A stretch of 64,000 nt of DNA from Sabellastarte sp. h YS-2021 (lineage: Eukaryota; Annelida; Polychaeta; Sabellida; Sabellidae): positions 61,059,028 through 61,123,027 of the forward strand of contig OZ024936.1 of assembly GCA_964017235.1 (NCBI GenBank), in the 5' to 3' direction. A model generated the notes under the pieces. It was not told the DNA's origin. It saw nothing but the letters and a program-made list of their open reading frames with translations, and made no database searches. The translations under genes and the position numbers were made by a program. How positions within the stretch are numbered: the stretch's first letter is position 1; the number at the start of each line of letters is the position of its first letter. This document shows positions 46,113 through 58,763 of this stretch, one piece after another.

Positions 46113-47255
46113 TTATTTCTTATACTTTGTCCCAGATCTTGTAAGTGATGGGTCACTATCACCTAAATTTGGCTCCTTAATGTTAATGTAAATAATATCC
46201 TCTTCAGCAAGACTGGACCCTCTACTACCATCTGATGAATCAAATTTTCTGTCCTCAAGGTCAATACTTGGTAGTGAGGTTTGGATCTCTTTGTCTGAAA
46301 ACTGTGTAGTTGCATAACTTGAGGTCTGGGACGTGTTGTAGCCACTGAAATCTCTTGGATACAGAATGATAGGTGGAGTAGCAGTACTTTGAGATCCATA
46401 ACTGTCATTTTCATCACCATGTCCATCACTGTTATTTAAAAAAAAATTATAATTCTCACTATCCCATGACACTGATATCTCTTCAGCAAATATGTGAAAA
46501 TTGAGAACACTATTCCCAAAAATGGAACTGCTAATAATCCATGTAGATTGTTGTAGTCGTATCCGTTGTTTGTAACATATTTAATCTCATCCTCAAATCT
46601 AATATCTGATTCATCTGATTTATCAATCCGATTCCTGTCAATCTGTTGATCATCTGAATCAGGCATTACTGTGACCATCTTCCGAGCTGAAAAAATTGAG
46701 AACATTTGTTAGAAAAATGTTCACAAAAAACGGAAAAAAATAGAACAATCAAAGGACACAAGAAAAATTTGTGAATTAATGTTATTATTATTTCAATAGC
46801 AATCAAATATATCTATTACTTGATTAAAAAGCAATTACCCACAATATGATTTGATTTGATTCTCCTCAAAATCCTCATATATGTGATCCTCACTGAAACT
46901 ACTACCTGAAGATAAATAAAATAATCATATATTTACCTTTTTCACATCCGATAACGTCTACATGTACGTTTGATTCAATCACAAAACAATAACCCTTACA
47001 GTCCCAATATAATGTCCTCAACTTTGGGAAATGTTGTTTAATTCTTGTAATATTAAGTCCTATTGATCCTATAGCACATTTCATATACTTTAAGACAACA
47101 GTACTCTCATCCCCGCATTGATCCTCATATTGACGGAAAATGTTAAGTCCTGCAATTCCTTCAATATTTTTTTCAATCCCATTTCTACTGCAAGTCACAC
47201 TTTGCGAAGCTACACAATCACTTAAGATAACTACCAACACTATTACGAGATTCAT
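46113..47255 (-). pseudogene. Polinton membrane-protein gene B
   Basis: The first segment begins with a signal peptide (MNLVIVLVVILSDCVASQS) followed by a Cys-containing ectodomain (KQHFPKLRTLYWDCKGYC) with a leucine-rich-repeat feel. A later segment has one membrane span (LLAVPFLGIVFSIFTYLL) and an acidic Ser/Thr-rich tail. Segments are separated by non-coding stretches with splice-like borders, so the gene was probably spliced. It resembles gene A (47624-48664) in plan. Role unknown; a surface receptor or envelope-associated protein is possible. Confidence 0.5.
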
Positions 47256-47623
47256 GTTTACTATTTTAGAAATTTTTAGAAGCTCGATCTATCTTTCTTG
47301 ACTTTGTTTACATAGTGAAAGAAAGATATTCATTCATACATTCAGAAATGTCATCAATGACGTATTAATCTGATGATCTCACAAAATGTGGTTTGTGACG
47401 TCACAACATAAAATTATATATATGTAGGAAATGTAAAATTAACAATAATACCTAGGAAGATAGAGTTGTCGTCTATTTCCTGTTCCATCATATGATCAGA
47501 GCAACATCTGGGTTCAAGATAGTTGCTAGAAATTGATATATAGAAGAGAAAAAACATATTTTATGATATGAAGTTATATGTGATTGATTTAAATTTCATT
47601 CTGGAAAAAATAAGTACACTTTT

Positions 47624-48664
47624 TTACCTTTCAGGACTTGGCATATACTGCTCATTGATCACACTTGACATTTCAATCATCCCACTGTCTCTCACAATTC
47701 TACCTTGTCTACTCAATAATCTTTGTTTTTTTATAAATTTTTTGCATTTGATGAGTAAATAAAATAGAACTAAGCACACCAGAATAGCGGATGGGATAGA
47801 CACTAATGAAACCATAAAACCTGGAATTTCCTTAACTATTACTTGATTTGGAGTAAATGTAATCTGATAGGAGGAAGGACTTGTTTTTGTTTTGAAAATT
47901 TGGCTTTTTGTGGTTTTTTGTTCCATTTCAGTTTCAATCAAATTAGTTTTTGGTTTCATTTCAGTAAATTGACTTGTACTGGTGTCAAACTTCTTTGTAT
48001 AAATTGAGGTAGAATATCTGTCATCTTTCTTCGAAGAAATAATTTCGTATAACCTATTGGTTGTGAGAGTAACTTGAGTAAGGGTATGCAATCTTCTTGT
48101 CACAGGGTCAACAGTTGTGATTTTTCTCATTTCTGTAAAAGGAGTAACTTGAGCAGGGGTATGCAATCTTGTTGTCAAAGGGTCAACAGTTGTAGATTTC
48201 CTCATTTCTGTAAAAAGGAGAACGAGAGACAATTATTTCACTGCATTTAGTGATAACACATATAAATTTTTAAGAAAAAACAAAACAAAAAAAACTTACC
48301 CGTGGTCGATCTTTCTGTGATTTTAGTTTCAGCAACAGTCTTACTAAGAGTACTTTCCAAACACATATCAGTTACTACAGTCACTGAGGGGGATCTCTTT
48401 CAGCCATATACAGCTAAAGTATATCATATTTTTCAATGTTATGTAATGTAAATTTGGAAAGGCAGGCATAATATCCTTCATATTATCCACCTGAACATTT
48501 TCGAAATATAGAATTGTTATGTAAGGTCTGTAATAAAAATTAGGAAAATTAACTCCCACACATGAAACAATTCCATCCATACACAAACACATTTGTTTGT
48601 CACAACTGGTTGTATGTAATTGTACACATAAATTAAAAATAACAAACAGCCTCAGAAACTCCAT
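47624..48664 (-). pseudogene. Polinton membrane-protein gene A
   Basis: Begins with a signal peptide (MEFLRLFVIFNLCVQLHTTS) and a Cys-rich cap like an LRR N-terminus (CDKQMCLCMDGIVSCVGVNF), then FPNLHYITLKNM. The stalk is Thr-rich with a repeated block (EMRKSTTVDPLTTRLHT, then EMRKITTVDPVTRRLHT) from a 75-90-base tandem duplication. One membrane span follows (MVSLVSIPSAILVCLVLFYL) with a basic stop-transfer (KCKKFIKKQ). The layout is that of a type I membrane glycoprotein; splice-like borders separate the cap from the stalk. I do not recognise the family. Confidence 0.55.
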
Positions 48665-48963
48665 GTTTTCAGTAGGAAATCTAATCTACAATGTTAACCT
48701 GTTATCATGTGAGTCAGATCTCTGTACATGGTATAAATACTTGCTAATAAAGCTAAAATCTGGAGAACAGATAACAAGAGTGATATATTTGGCTATTAAT
48801 GTGTTTATTTTGGAGCACTGCAAACAGAGAGATTCACATACAGAGACTCTGAATAATCTCAGTAGATATTTATGTATTTACATTGGCATAAATCGAAAAT
48901 ATACTGCATTATTGCCTGATAAGATGAAGAAGAAATAATTGTTTTATTGAATCTAAGATAACA
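48665..48963. promoter_or_regulatory. Divergent promoter region between membrane-protein gene A and ATPase
   Basis: About 300 bases between a minus-strand and a plus-strand gene. The plus-strand frame at 48597-48938 overlaps the signal-peptide exon in antisense and has no domain. No core promoter motif is certain. Confidence 0.35.
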
Positions 48964-49590
48964 ATGAGCGTAATTCCGTTTAACTCGCCAACGACTGCTA
49001 TTATCTCTGGTCCTACTGGATCTGGGAAGTCGACGTTTATATTTAGATTAATTGAAAATGTCTCTGTTATGTTTAAAGAAAAAGTTTATAAAATATATTA
49101 TTTTTATACAGTTTGGCAACCCTTATTTGAAAGGTTTCAAAACAATAATGTTTCGTTTATAAAAGGATTACCAAATGAGGATATAATACAGAAAATAAGT
49201 GATTCAAATCATAATCTACTTATCTTAGATGACATGCAAATGACTGCATTAAATAGTTCTTTTATTGCCAATTTATTTAGTAGAGAATCTCATCATTAAA
49301 ACCTAACTGTCTTTCTAGTCTTACAGAATTTTTTCCATCAAGGAAAATATGGACGAGATATTTCACTAAATTCACATTATCTTATTTTATTTAGAAATAA
49401 AAGAGACAAAAATATCATTGAAATTTTAGGTACACAGATCGGATTAGGAAAAGAACTTGAAAACGTATATTTAGATGCGACTAATGAAGCATACGGGTAC
49501 ATTATGATAGACTTAACTCCATCTGGTGATTCAACCTATATGCTGAGGTCGCATATTTTTCCAGATGAATATCTTATCGTATATAAATAG
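48964..49590 (+). pseudogene. Polinton genome-packaging ATPase (FtsK/HerA type)
   Basis: Walker A GPTGSGKSTF near the N-terminus and Walker B NLLILDDMQ follow the family spacing, and the C-terminal part reads SHYLILFRNKRDKN. Such ATPases pump DNA into capsids in Polintons and related viruses. The length (about 200 residues) is usual. Part of a broken element. Confidence 0.9.
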
Positions 49591-49608
49591 ACGATTGTTA
49601 AGGTAAAT

Positions 49609-49932
49609 ATGAAGGAAACAGAAATGTCTCAGAATTTAAAAAAATCAAAACATATTATTAAAGTGATATTAGATAATAATCATAGATTAAACAGATATAT
49701 GTTTCGCTATATCACTGAAAATCATATAAAAGCTATTACAGAACTGATATATAACATATGGCATCTACCCTTAAATAAAAAGAGGAAGTCTGAAATAAAA
49801 AATCATATTAAGTTATTGAAACAGTTTATTCATAATAAACATAGGAGACGAGAACTATTAGGAAAGCATTATAAAATTTTTTCTGATTTACTTCATAGTC
49901 TAAAAAAATATATTAATATAATAATAGAATGA
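49609..49932 (+). CDS. Small basic Polinton protein
   Basis: 107 residues, Lys/Arg/His-rich and helical (HLPLNKKRKSEIKNHIKLLK, NKHRRRELLGK). Polintons often have a small basic protein of this style near the ATPase, perhaps a virion DNA-binding protein (inference). Family not recognised with certainty. It overlaps the next frame by four bases. Confidence 0.5.
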   Translation: MKETEMSQNLKKSKHIIKVILDNNHRLNRYMFRYITENHIKAITELIYNIWHLPLNKKRKSEIKNHIKLLKQFIHNKHRRRELLGKHYKIFSDLLHSLKKYINIIIE

Positions 49933-50195
49933 ATAAATTCGTATTAATTCCCTATGATCAGTATCACTCTTTTAAATCTTATCTTATGGAAAAAAATCAT
50001 GGTACTTCTTCGGATAAAGAAGAGAGGGAAGTTATCACTGATAGTGATGATGCTGATAAACATGAAATGAATGATAAAGTAAATATTTCTATAAAATCAG
50101 AAACAGAAACTTTGAATAAAAATGATTTGTCTGGGGATATATTAGACAAAAAAAAGACAAAAAAGAAGATAACGTTAATGATAATCGATCAGTAG
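49929..50195 (+). CDS. Small Polinton protein with an IPYDQY start
   Basis: 88 residues beginning MNKFVLIPYDQYHSFKSYLM, followed by an acidic then Lys-rich tail. The KFVLIPYDxY opening recurs, as I remember it, in small Polinton proteins near the integrase. Function unknown. Confidence 0.4.
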   Translation: MNKFVLIPYDQYHSFKSYLMEKNHGTSSDKEEREVITDSDDADKHEMNDKVNISIKSETETLNKNDLSGDILDKKKTKKKITLMIIDQ

Positions 50196-50259
50196 ATAGA
50201 CTCCTACCTCTGCCTGGTATACCAGTAAAGACTAAAAAAAACAAAAAAAATATTCAAAT

Positions 50260-51407
50260 ATGGAATCAGAGATGGACAAGAGGGTGGCGGAACAAAAACA
50301 GAACCAAAATGGGTTAAAAAATGGCAAAGAAAAATCAGCTGAGAATGAATCGTATTTACAAGAAATATATTATGATACGAGACATCCTGCATCTTTTAGT
50401 AGTATTAAAAAATTATATAACTATATAAAATTTAATAGTAATAAAAAGATTTCTAGGAAAGATATTAAAATATGGTTAAGTAAACAAGAATGATACACAG
50501 CACATCGTCCTGTGAGACGAAGATTTAAAAGACCTCGTGTGCTTGCCTTCTATAAGAACTATCAATGGGATACGGATACGGCTAATATGACAAAATATAA
50601 AAAACAAAATGATGGATATGGATATTTTGCTGTTTTCATTGATATTTTTACACGATTTTTATATACTCAAGCGATGAAATCACTTACAGGTCATGAAATG
50701 GTTACTGTTATGGAAAATTTTTTTGAAAGATCACAAGATCAACCTTATATTCTTAGAAGTGATCAAGGAAGTGAATATGTTAATAGAGAGGTTGGGATTT
50801 TTTTAAAAAAGGAAAAGGTTAAACATGTTTATACTTTTTATGAAACTAAAGCAAATTATGCAGAAAGAGTAATTAAAACTATAAAATTAAAGATAATAAA
50901 ATATTTGACCGCTAATGAAACCTTCAGATGGATAGATGAATTAGATAATTTAACCTATAGTTACAATAACAGCAAACATAGATCTATAGGAATGACACCC
51001 TTTGAAGCAAGTAAAGAATAAAAAAAATATGATTTATGGAAAACCCAGTATGGGACTGAAAGAAAAAAGGAGAAATTTATTCAAAGTAGTAAAAATCTTA
51101 ACATTAAAGGGACTACTTCTAGAAGATAAGTTTAAATTAGGTGACAGGGTTAAAATAAGTTATCTAAAAAATGAATCAAACTATTCCTATGTATCAACTT
51201 AAAGATTATAATAATGATATAATTCATTCATATTTTTATGAACCTGAACTTCAATTAGCATTTTTGGATGAGAATACTATATATAAAATCGAAAAAATTG
51301 AATCTAAAAGAAAAAGAAAGGGAATTCGTGAGGTATTAGTAAAGTGGAAAGGGTGGCCAAAGAGATTTAATTCTTGGATACCAGAAGCAAATATTACTGA
51401 CATATAG
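50260..51407 (+). pseudogene. Polinton retroviral-type integrase with chromodomain
   Basis: The N-terminal block is IYYDTRHPASFSSIKKLYNY with ISRKDIKIWLSKQE. The catalytic core has D (NYQWDTDTANM), D (LRSDQGSEYVN) and E (NYAERVIKT). The C-terminal chromodomain reads EVLVKWKGWPKRFNSWIPE. Integrases of this type join the element ends to target DNA with a 6-bp stagger, as the GATGTT duplication shows. The chromodomain may guide insertion to marked chromatin. Part of a broken element. Confidence 0.92.
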
Positions 51408-51425
51408 AGTGAAAAATAAGTAAAA

Positions 51426-51836
51426 ATGGATACTTATATGTATTTCTTCTTAAGTTCTAGTGATTCTCTGTTATTTCATCCTGATAATAACAGTTATAAT
51501 TTTATAATAGAATTGCCAGAAAGAATTCATTTAGAGGGTGAATGGGTAATAGGTTTATGTGATTTTTATCATAGTTCAAACCTGTTAGAAACTATATTTG
51601 TGTTATGCTATATATGTGATAACAGTTATATTGGGGATTCTTTAAAACCTATATTAAGAATGATTTATCCTAATAACAAGCAAATTTATTTCAATTATAA
51701 AGAAATTTATTATGTTAAAGTTAAAAATTATTGCCTTAATCGCTTGAAGGTATATATAAGAGATGAAAATTTTAAAATTCCACCGAGTATTACTGGAACA
51801 AGTAGATTGACACTACATTTGAAAAAAATAAAATGA
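51426..51836 (+). pseudogene. Polinton minor capsid (penton-like) protein
   Basis: The start MDTYMYFFLSSSDSLLFHPD and the block YNFIIELPERIHLEGEWVIG fit the opening of Polinton minor capsid proteins, which have a single jelly-roll fold and form capsid vertices. It lies between integrase and major capsid, the usual place. Confidence 0.75.
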
Positions 51837-52193
51837 CAAATTATGAGGATTTTTGTAAAAAGTGTATTCAAGGAAAAATCGGTTTTAAACCAGATTTTTA
51901 CATAATAGAAAAAAACATAAGGATAATACAGATATTCCTAAAGAAAATATTGACGTCACAATTGTAAGTCCTACTAAAGCTGCTGTAGAACAAGCCAAGA
52001 GTGAATTAAAGCAAGAAAATGCTATAAATAGGGATGAAAAAAATACACATGTTCAAAGTGGAGGCAAAGAGCAGATCCAACGAGTTAAAAAGAGAAAAAA
52101 TCAGTATAAAGTTAAAGGAACATCCAAGAGTCTCAATAAAAAGGGAAAAGAAAAAAAGGGGGAAAGAAATAAGAAAAATTTAACTTACAAATC
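51837..52193 (+). pseudogene. Lys-rich stretch between the capsid genes
   Basis: Coding-like remains that are strongly basic (RVKKRKNQYKVKG, KKGKEKKGERNKKN) in front of the major capsid. Possibly the end of the minor capsid gene or a separate core protein; I cannot decide. Confidence 0.4.
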
Positions 52194-52196
52194 ATT

Positions 52197-53505
52197 ATGG
52201 AAGTAGTACAAAATTCCTTATCTATTTTTGTTCCACCACCAATCGATAATTCGATTCAAAGAGAATATTGGGTAGAATTCAATCCTATTGCAGCAATTTC
52301 AGAGAGTGGAGCTATAGAATTTAGCATCCCAGGAACATCAGTAGATTATATAAATTTAAGTAAAACAAAATTACATATAAAATATGTTATAACCAGAGAA
52401 AATGGGGATCCGATTCATGATGAGAGAGGGTTAAATGGTCAACCAACTGCTGATAGTGATCAAGTAGGACCTGTTAATTTTCCTTTACATAGCATCTTCA
52501 GACAAATTGACTTATCGTTTAACCAAAAAATTGTATCACCGGATATTGGAGTTAACTACCCTTATAAAGCACTTATGGATATTTTATTAACCTCTAATAA
52601 TGAAATGATAGAATCTCAGGGTTATGCAGCACTTTTTTTAAAAGATCAACCTGGTGAAATGGATTCTAATACTTATATCAGTAGCAATACGGCTTTTACA
52701 GAAAGAACAAGACCAACAAAAGATGGAGGAACAGCTAGTATTGAGGGTTGTCTATATATAGATTTTGGAAAGGATAAAAAAAAAATCAATTTTAAATGGA
52801 GTTTCTGTCAATTTAAAATTTTTTCAATCAAGTAATGACTTCAGATTGTTGAGACCAGGGGCAGAAAATTATAAATTAAAAATAACATCTGTGATAATAA
52901 AAGTTTGTTTTGTGAGTTTGCACCCAAGTGTGATTGTAGCTCATAATGAGGCTTTAAAAATTAGTCCAGCATTATACCCATTCTGGCGAAGTGATATTAA
53001 GAGTTTTAGTGTAGCAGGAGGATCACATACATTTATGGCAGATAATATATTCCATGGACAAGTACCAAGTAAAATAATAATTGGTATGGTTTCTAATTCA
53101 GCATATTCTGGAGATTATGAAAAAAATCCTTTTAATTTTATGAATATGGGAGTGAATTACCTAGAAATTAATGTAGATGGACAACCAGTACCAAGTCGTC
53201 CTTTCAGACCAAATTTTGATGAAAATGATTATGTTTCGTCATATCTAAGTTTATTAGACAGTGACTTAGATTCAAAAAGTGGATTAATTATAAAACCGAC
53301 AGATTATCCAGATGGATATGCCTTATATTTATTTGATATACAAAGCTTTTTAACAGGAAGTGTTATGTCAAAATCTCCAAGGGGGCGAGTTAGATTAAGT
53401 GTTAGATTTTCAAAGGCATTAGCAGAAACTATAAATATCATTGTTTATGCTAAATTTCCGGAGATAATGACAATTGATCAAGCTAGAAATGTTAATATAA
53501 GTTAA
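52197..53505 (+). pseudogene. Polinton major capsid protein (double jelly roll)
   Basis: Begins MEVVQNSLSIFVPPPIDNSI and includes REYWVEFNPIAAIS, FSIPGTSVDYINLSKTKLHI, LHSIFRQIDLSFNQKIVSPD and, late on, GNLFPSxxx-like FNFMNMGVNYLEINVDGQPV with PRGRVRLSVRFSKAL. These blocks, order and a length near 430 residues fit Polinton hexon-like capsids. Part of a broken element. Confidence 0.88.
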
Positions 53506-53521
53506 AAAAATCAGGAAAAAA

Positions 53522-53971
53522 ATGAATTCCATTCAAATAAGTAAGTTCATGAACCAAGATAAGTTTATTAGAAATCGATTCAAGGGAGTTTACCCAAAAG
53601 ATCTTATTCCTGGAGATTTAACTCCTCCATCAATTATTGTAGTGAACCTAGATAGATCTTACGAAAAAGGAAGTCACTGGATTGTATTACACTACAATGA
53701 TATCGAGTGGGCTGAACATTTCGATTCGTTAGGAAATAAACCAGATGAAGTTTTACAAAATTTATTGACAGATCAAAAAATTTCATATAAATATAACAAT
53801 AAAAGACTTCAAAACTACTTCACAGATACATGTGGACTCTTTTGTTTATACTACAGTTATTATTCATGCAGAGGATGGACATTGGGAAAGATACTGGATA
53901 CTTTATCACATGATCTTAAAAACAATGAAGAAATAGTTAAAGACTTTGTATTTACCAATTTTTATGTATAA
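53522..53971 (+). CDS. Polinton adenovirus-type cysteine protease
   Basis: 149 residues. The His block is GSHWIVLHYND, the acidic block EHFDSLGNKP, and the Cys block DTCGLFCLYYSYY, the H...D/E...C order of adenain/Ulp1-like (C5/C48) proteases. These trim capsid precursors during virion maturation. It follows the major capsid directly. The frame is open. Confidence 0.9.
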   Translation: MNSIQISKFMNQDKFIRNRFKGVYPKDLIPGDLTPPSIIVVNLDRSYEKGSHWIVLHYNDIEWAEHFDSLGNKPDEVLQNLLTDQKISYKYNNKRLQNYFTDTCGLFCLYYSYYSCRGWTLGKILDTLSHDLKNNEEIVKDFVFTNFYV

Positions 53972-54018
53972 AGAATAAAAACACAGTCAATAAACTAAGT
54001 TATAACAAAAATTGCTTT

Positions 54019-57000
54019 TTATTTTTCATACTTTAATAAATCCATCAATATTTTACCCACTACATTTTCACCTGAAACATCTTCTGATGGCAATACCTCC
54101 AGTAAACTAGATTTGGATATAACTCCAAGATATCCAGCTAGGTCTCTCTTAAGATTTACCTGTTTATAATATATTAATGATCCCGCCATTTTTGATAATT
54201 TATCATAAAATAAAGAACATTGTTTAAATTTTATTAGAATAGAAAATCTCATTGTTCTTTCAATAATAGCATAGTCTTTATTTAGATCTACTCCTTTATC
54301 CGAAATGAACTTGTGTAGTTCTGTAGGATCTAATATTTTTAAAATTTCGGCAGCAATATTATGATAATTGAACTGTACACATAGAATGTAGATGAAAATG
54401 TGTTCTGAGGAAGGAAAAATAATATTATTATACAATAAATTACAGGGATATAGATTAGATAACGGATCTTGTACCTTTTCGATTATTTCGATATGAGTTG
54501 ACCATGGACATAATTCAATATCTAACGGCACTGTACTTATACCATCCTCTAAAACCTTTCTTTTACAGTAAAAGTAATTAAATCCTATCTTTTCCTGTGA
54601 ATAAGTAAAAATATTGTTGTTTTTCAATCTAAAACCCATATTTTTGGCGGAAATAATAGTACGGTTGTTTAACGTGTTTTCAAATTTTGTCATAGGGTCT
54701 GATAAATTTTTCTTCTAAATTCCTTTGCAGGATATCTTTTGCTTTCCTTTTTTGTTTTGAATAATGTATGACTTTGAACATAAACTTATCATCTTATCTC
54801 CCAGGAATTCTTCCTTAAAGATTCCAGTAAATCTCCTATCTAAAGCAATATGATTATCACAGCATTTTCTAGGAAACCAAACGGCTTGATCGTGAACATT
54901 ACATTGTTTATAAATTTGTTTATAGTAGGTCTCATAATATTCTTCTTTCATACATTTAGCCAAGGTAACCTCATTTAAAGCCATATAAATGCTATCGGTA
55001 TCAGTTTCGGTTAATTCAAAAGAATTTGTTTTTAAATATTTTTCTAAACAGTCATAATAAAATTCTAACATACGTAATTTAGCATATTGTAAAATAAAAA
55101 ATCCAATCTGTATAGGATTGTCCATCTTAATCTGGTTCTTATACATTTCGACCTCGTAAACTGAATTTGTGATAATGTCTAAATTTTTAAAATTAGAAGA
55201 ATTGATCAGCTTTTCCTTTATTATCTATATATTTTATATTACAATGCTTTGTTTTATTAATTAAAACTGATCCGTATGCACTATTGCTTAATAATTTGTA
55301 CGTATCACCTATAATTGACTTATCTTTATGTCTATCACCTAATATCATGTTCTCTGTTACTGTTTCAATAAAGGAGGTAAAAGACTTTTTAGGTTGAAAT
55401 TCTATGACCCGATAAATTCTCTTAATATTACAGTTATGATTCAAATACCATTTCAATAATAGAGTTGCTAAAAGGATTTTTTTGGCTTTAGTACCACTTA
55501 TCAAGAGTTTTCTATTTTTAAAGGTAATATCATTATTTTTACAAAAATTGGACATATGATCACCAATAACATTCATTGGAACGTCACATGTACAAAAAAG
55601 GAGGATACTCTTTAAAATAATCATATAAATTAGCATTAATTGCTATACTTACTTCAACGGCACCAAATAACAAACCTTTTTGTATATCCTCGATTATTTG
55701 AGATTCAGATAGAGTTGATCTATTCTTTTGATAATAAGTAGGTAAATAATTATTATATAGTGACAGTGTTTTAGGTTTCACCTTTCTCATATAATCACAT
55801 TCCTGTATAGAAACATACTTCAAACCTTGTGTTAATAGAAAATTTTTCTTGATGTCATCTTTCTCTTGTGTTTTCTCAAGCTTTTTAAGCCATTTTTTAT
55901 TTTTAATTCCTTTAAAAATGAAACAGTTATGGGGACATTTGTGATAATAACATCCATTGTATTCATATACAGTTTTCGTAGAAACGCAATAACCATCTAC
56001 TAAATAATTTCCAAATCGTATTTCTTTACCATTATTTAATTTATGTAAAATTTTTATATTTTCAGTCAGCATTAAATAATCCATCCAAACATAAGAATCA
56101 ATATATCTTTCACTCACTTCCGGTCTAAAACCATTTTCTTTATGACGTGTGATGTATAGTCCTGTAGGCATTTCCTGTCTTATTGCATATGAATATAACC
56201 CATTACAATCGTATCCAACTACTGATTGGCATTTATTATTAGGAATATTTTTAATATCAGTGACACCCTTTTCTTGATAATGAGAAAATATTATACTAGG
56301 TCCACCTACAATATTTTGTTTAAAGGTATAATAAAGATTAGCGTTTTCTGAATTAAAAAGTGAAAATTTACTATTTGATGAATTATATAACATTCTACGA
56401 GCAACACCTGGTAATGTAATATAATCTTTAAAAATATCTACCCCCTCATCATAATAAACCTTAACCATATTCCCTAATGCAATAACAAATGGACCAGTGT
56501 CGAGGTTGTTATAATATATTAGGTAGTCCTCAAATCTTGTCATAGCCTTATCCTCCCAAATTTTTTGTAGTTTCTTATAATCACTATCGGATTTTATTGG
56601 ATTATCTTTCTTAATTTTTAAATAAAAATCCTCAGGTTCTGGAAGTTTGGGATAATTCAATTTTTCAAAAGAATCAAACCATTCGTATGGAAAAATTCCT
56701 TTAGGTTGATCACATCGATAGGCTTTCAAAAATTGAGAATAGGAACATCCAGCAGCTAAATAATTTGAAATATCTATAAATTTCATATCAACAGTAGAAA
56801 TAGATAAATACGAATTTTCCTTTTTAATTGTATGAATATCTTGTTCCTCATAATTTTGAACAATATATGACATTATATATTTCTTTATTAAGTTTAGATC
56901 ATATTTGCCAGAATTAAATCCAATAACAGGTATTTGTGAAACATATCTATCCAAATCTTTCTTTATGTTATTTAAGGATTTAAAAAAATGGGATTTGATT

Positions 57001-58739
57001 TTTGATTGATGATTTGATTTACATGATTCGGGATTGTTATGATATTGTGATATAAGCTCATTCAGCTGATGGTATACTTCAGAATATTTTTCCATCATGA
57101 TTTCTTTGTTATACAAACTAATTTCAGATATATAACTCATCATTTCATCGATTAGTTGAATAGCGTTTGAATTAACAAAACATTCAGATTCCTGAAAATT
57201 TTCTACATTGGAGGCAATACTTACACTGATTGGATGATGTTGAGATATCCATGTTAGTTTTTCTGTTTTATTTACATTTGATTTAAGTAATATCACTTAA
57301 ATATCCCATACTATAAATTTATCATAAAATTGACAATCTAAGGGTACATGAATGTTAAGTGATTTTAATTTATCAAATAATGTAGTGGAATTAGAATAAA
57401 AACCACCTGGAAATGAGTACTTAGTTCTATCGTAACAGTTAGCATAGTGTCTTTTCAAATTCCATTGACGTTTAAATAATTTCAGACATTTATCACATTG
57501 AAACCTTTTAACAAGTTTTTCGAAATTTGTTATATAACTAAAGTGATTATCATACAGGTTCAGATACATAACATTATCATTATCACTTAGTGAATTATAA
57601 ATTAGACTAACAGTTCCGTTACTATTCAAACAATATACCATAATTTTAACATTAAAACAGATTTCTAGTTCACTGATGTCATCCATCCTTACGCCAGGAA
57701 AAGATATTTCATTCGAAATATTTCTTTTCTTCTTCCATATATCCACATATTCTTTAACTTTTTAAATATTTCCTCTATGATGTTTTACACATCGAAAAAA
57801 GCAAAAATTATCATTATGAGGTTTTGCTGAGTACTTATTATAATACATTGACTTTATATAGGCGTTCTTTAGAATATATCCAGGTAATGAAGTTGCATTT
57901 CCTAGAGGAAAATCTGTCAAAAATATAACATATTGGATGTTAGTAATAAATGCAAGAGTCCATACAGTGGATGGGCGCACAGCTCTGGCTTGTTCTATGA
58001 TATCTATTCCTGTAATTTTATGCACAAAAAATCTAATACTATTTCTATTAGTAATTGTATAGGGATGTGTCAATATTTTATTATTAAAATGAGGAACAAA
58101 ATATCTATATTCTCCAGTCTCATTATTGAAGAGTATCATTCCAAATGCAAAATTCACTCTAAATGTCTGATTTTGATTGTTATATATCTGATTAATATGT
58201 CCTCTTATCTCCCTATAACCTCCATGAAGGTTATTTGTTTGAAAGTTGTATGTCTTCTTGAGATCGCCATGGTCATCTGCAGCCAATATGTGTTCGCGGT
58301 TTGTAATGTATGTCTGTTTTAATTCTTCATTATCATGGTGAACTATATATGGTGGGATAAAATTAAGGTTATCATTCCCTCCATGCTGGTTCATTCTATG
58401 AACATAAAGATCCTTTCTTGTGAGGCATAATTTATTACATAATGAGCATTTATAATGTTTTTCCTTATCATTTGAGCTACGAAAATGTTCAATATGATAG
58501 TTCAAAGCTTTAGGATGAATAAAAGGCACATTACATTCATAGCACATAAATCTTCCACATGTTAATAAATGTTCAGTAAGATCCTTTAATGTGGCGAGGT
58601 ATGTATCACATTTTCCACAGAAATTATTCCTTGATTTATAATCAGTTCCACACATTTTTTGATGAGCATCTAAATTCCTCTGATTAATTAGATTTCTGTG
58701 GCATTTAGAACACTCAAACTGTTGAATATTTCCATCCAT
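54019..58739 (-). pseudogene. Polinton protein-primed DNA polymerase B with zinc fingers and a NADAR-like end
   Basis: The start (MDGNIQQFECSKCHRN) leads into four C2H2 fingers, with another further on (FQCDKCLKLFKRQWNLKRHY). A block DNFCFFRCVKHHRGN is usual upstream of Polinton polymerases. The exonuclease part shows GFNSGKYDLNLIKKY. Polymerase motifs follow: A (GYDCNGLYSYAIRQEMPTG), B (KLLSNSAYGSVL) and C (TETDTDSIYMAL). At the C-terminus (about 54020-54600), DPLSNLYPCNLLYNNIIFPS and SEHIFIYIL followed by MRFSILIKFKQC look like a NADAR (YbiA) domain. The enzyme copies the linear element from a protein primer. Part of a broken element. Confidence 0.9.
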
Positions 58740-58763
58740 TGTTAAATTACTACATTGAAGAAA

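Noticed and set aside
46113-48664. Retrovirus-like envelope gene
   Set aside because: No fusion-peptide, furin-site or heptad pattern is seen. The LRR-like cap and Thr-rich stalk fit a cellular-type membrane protein better.
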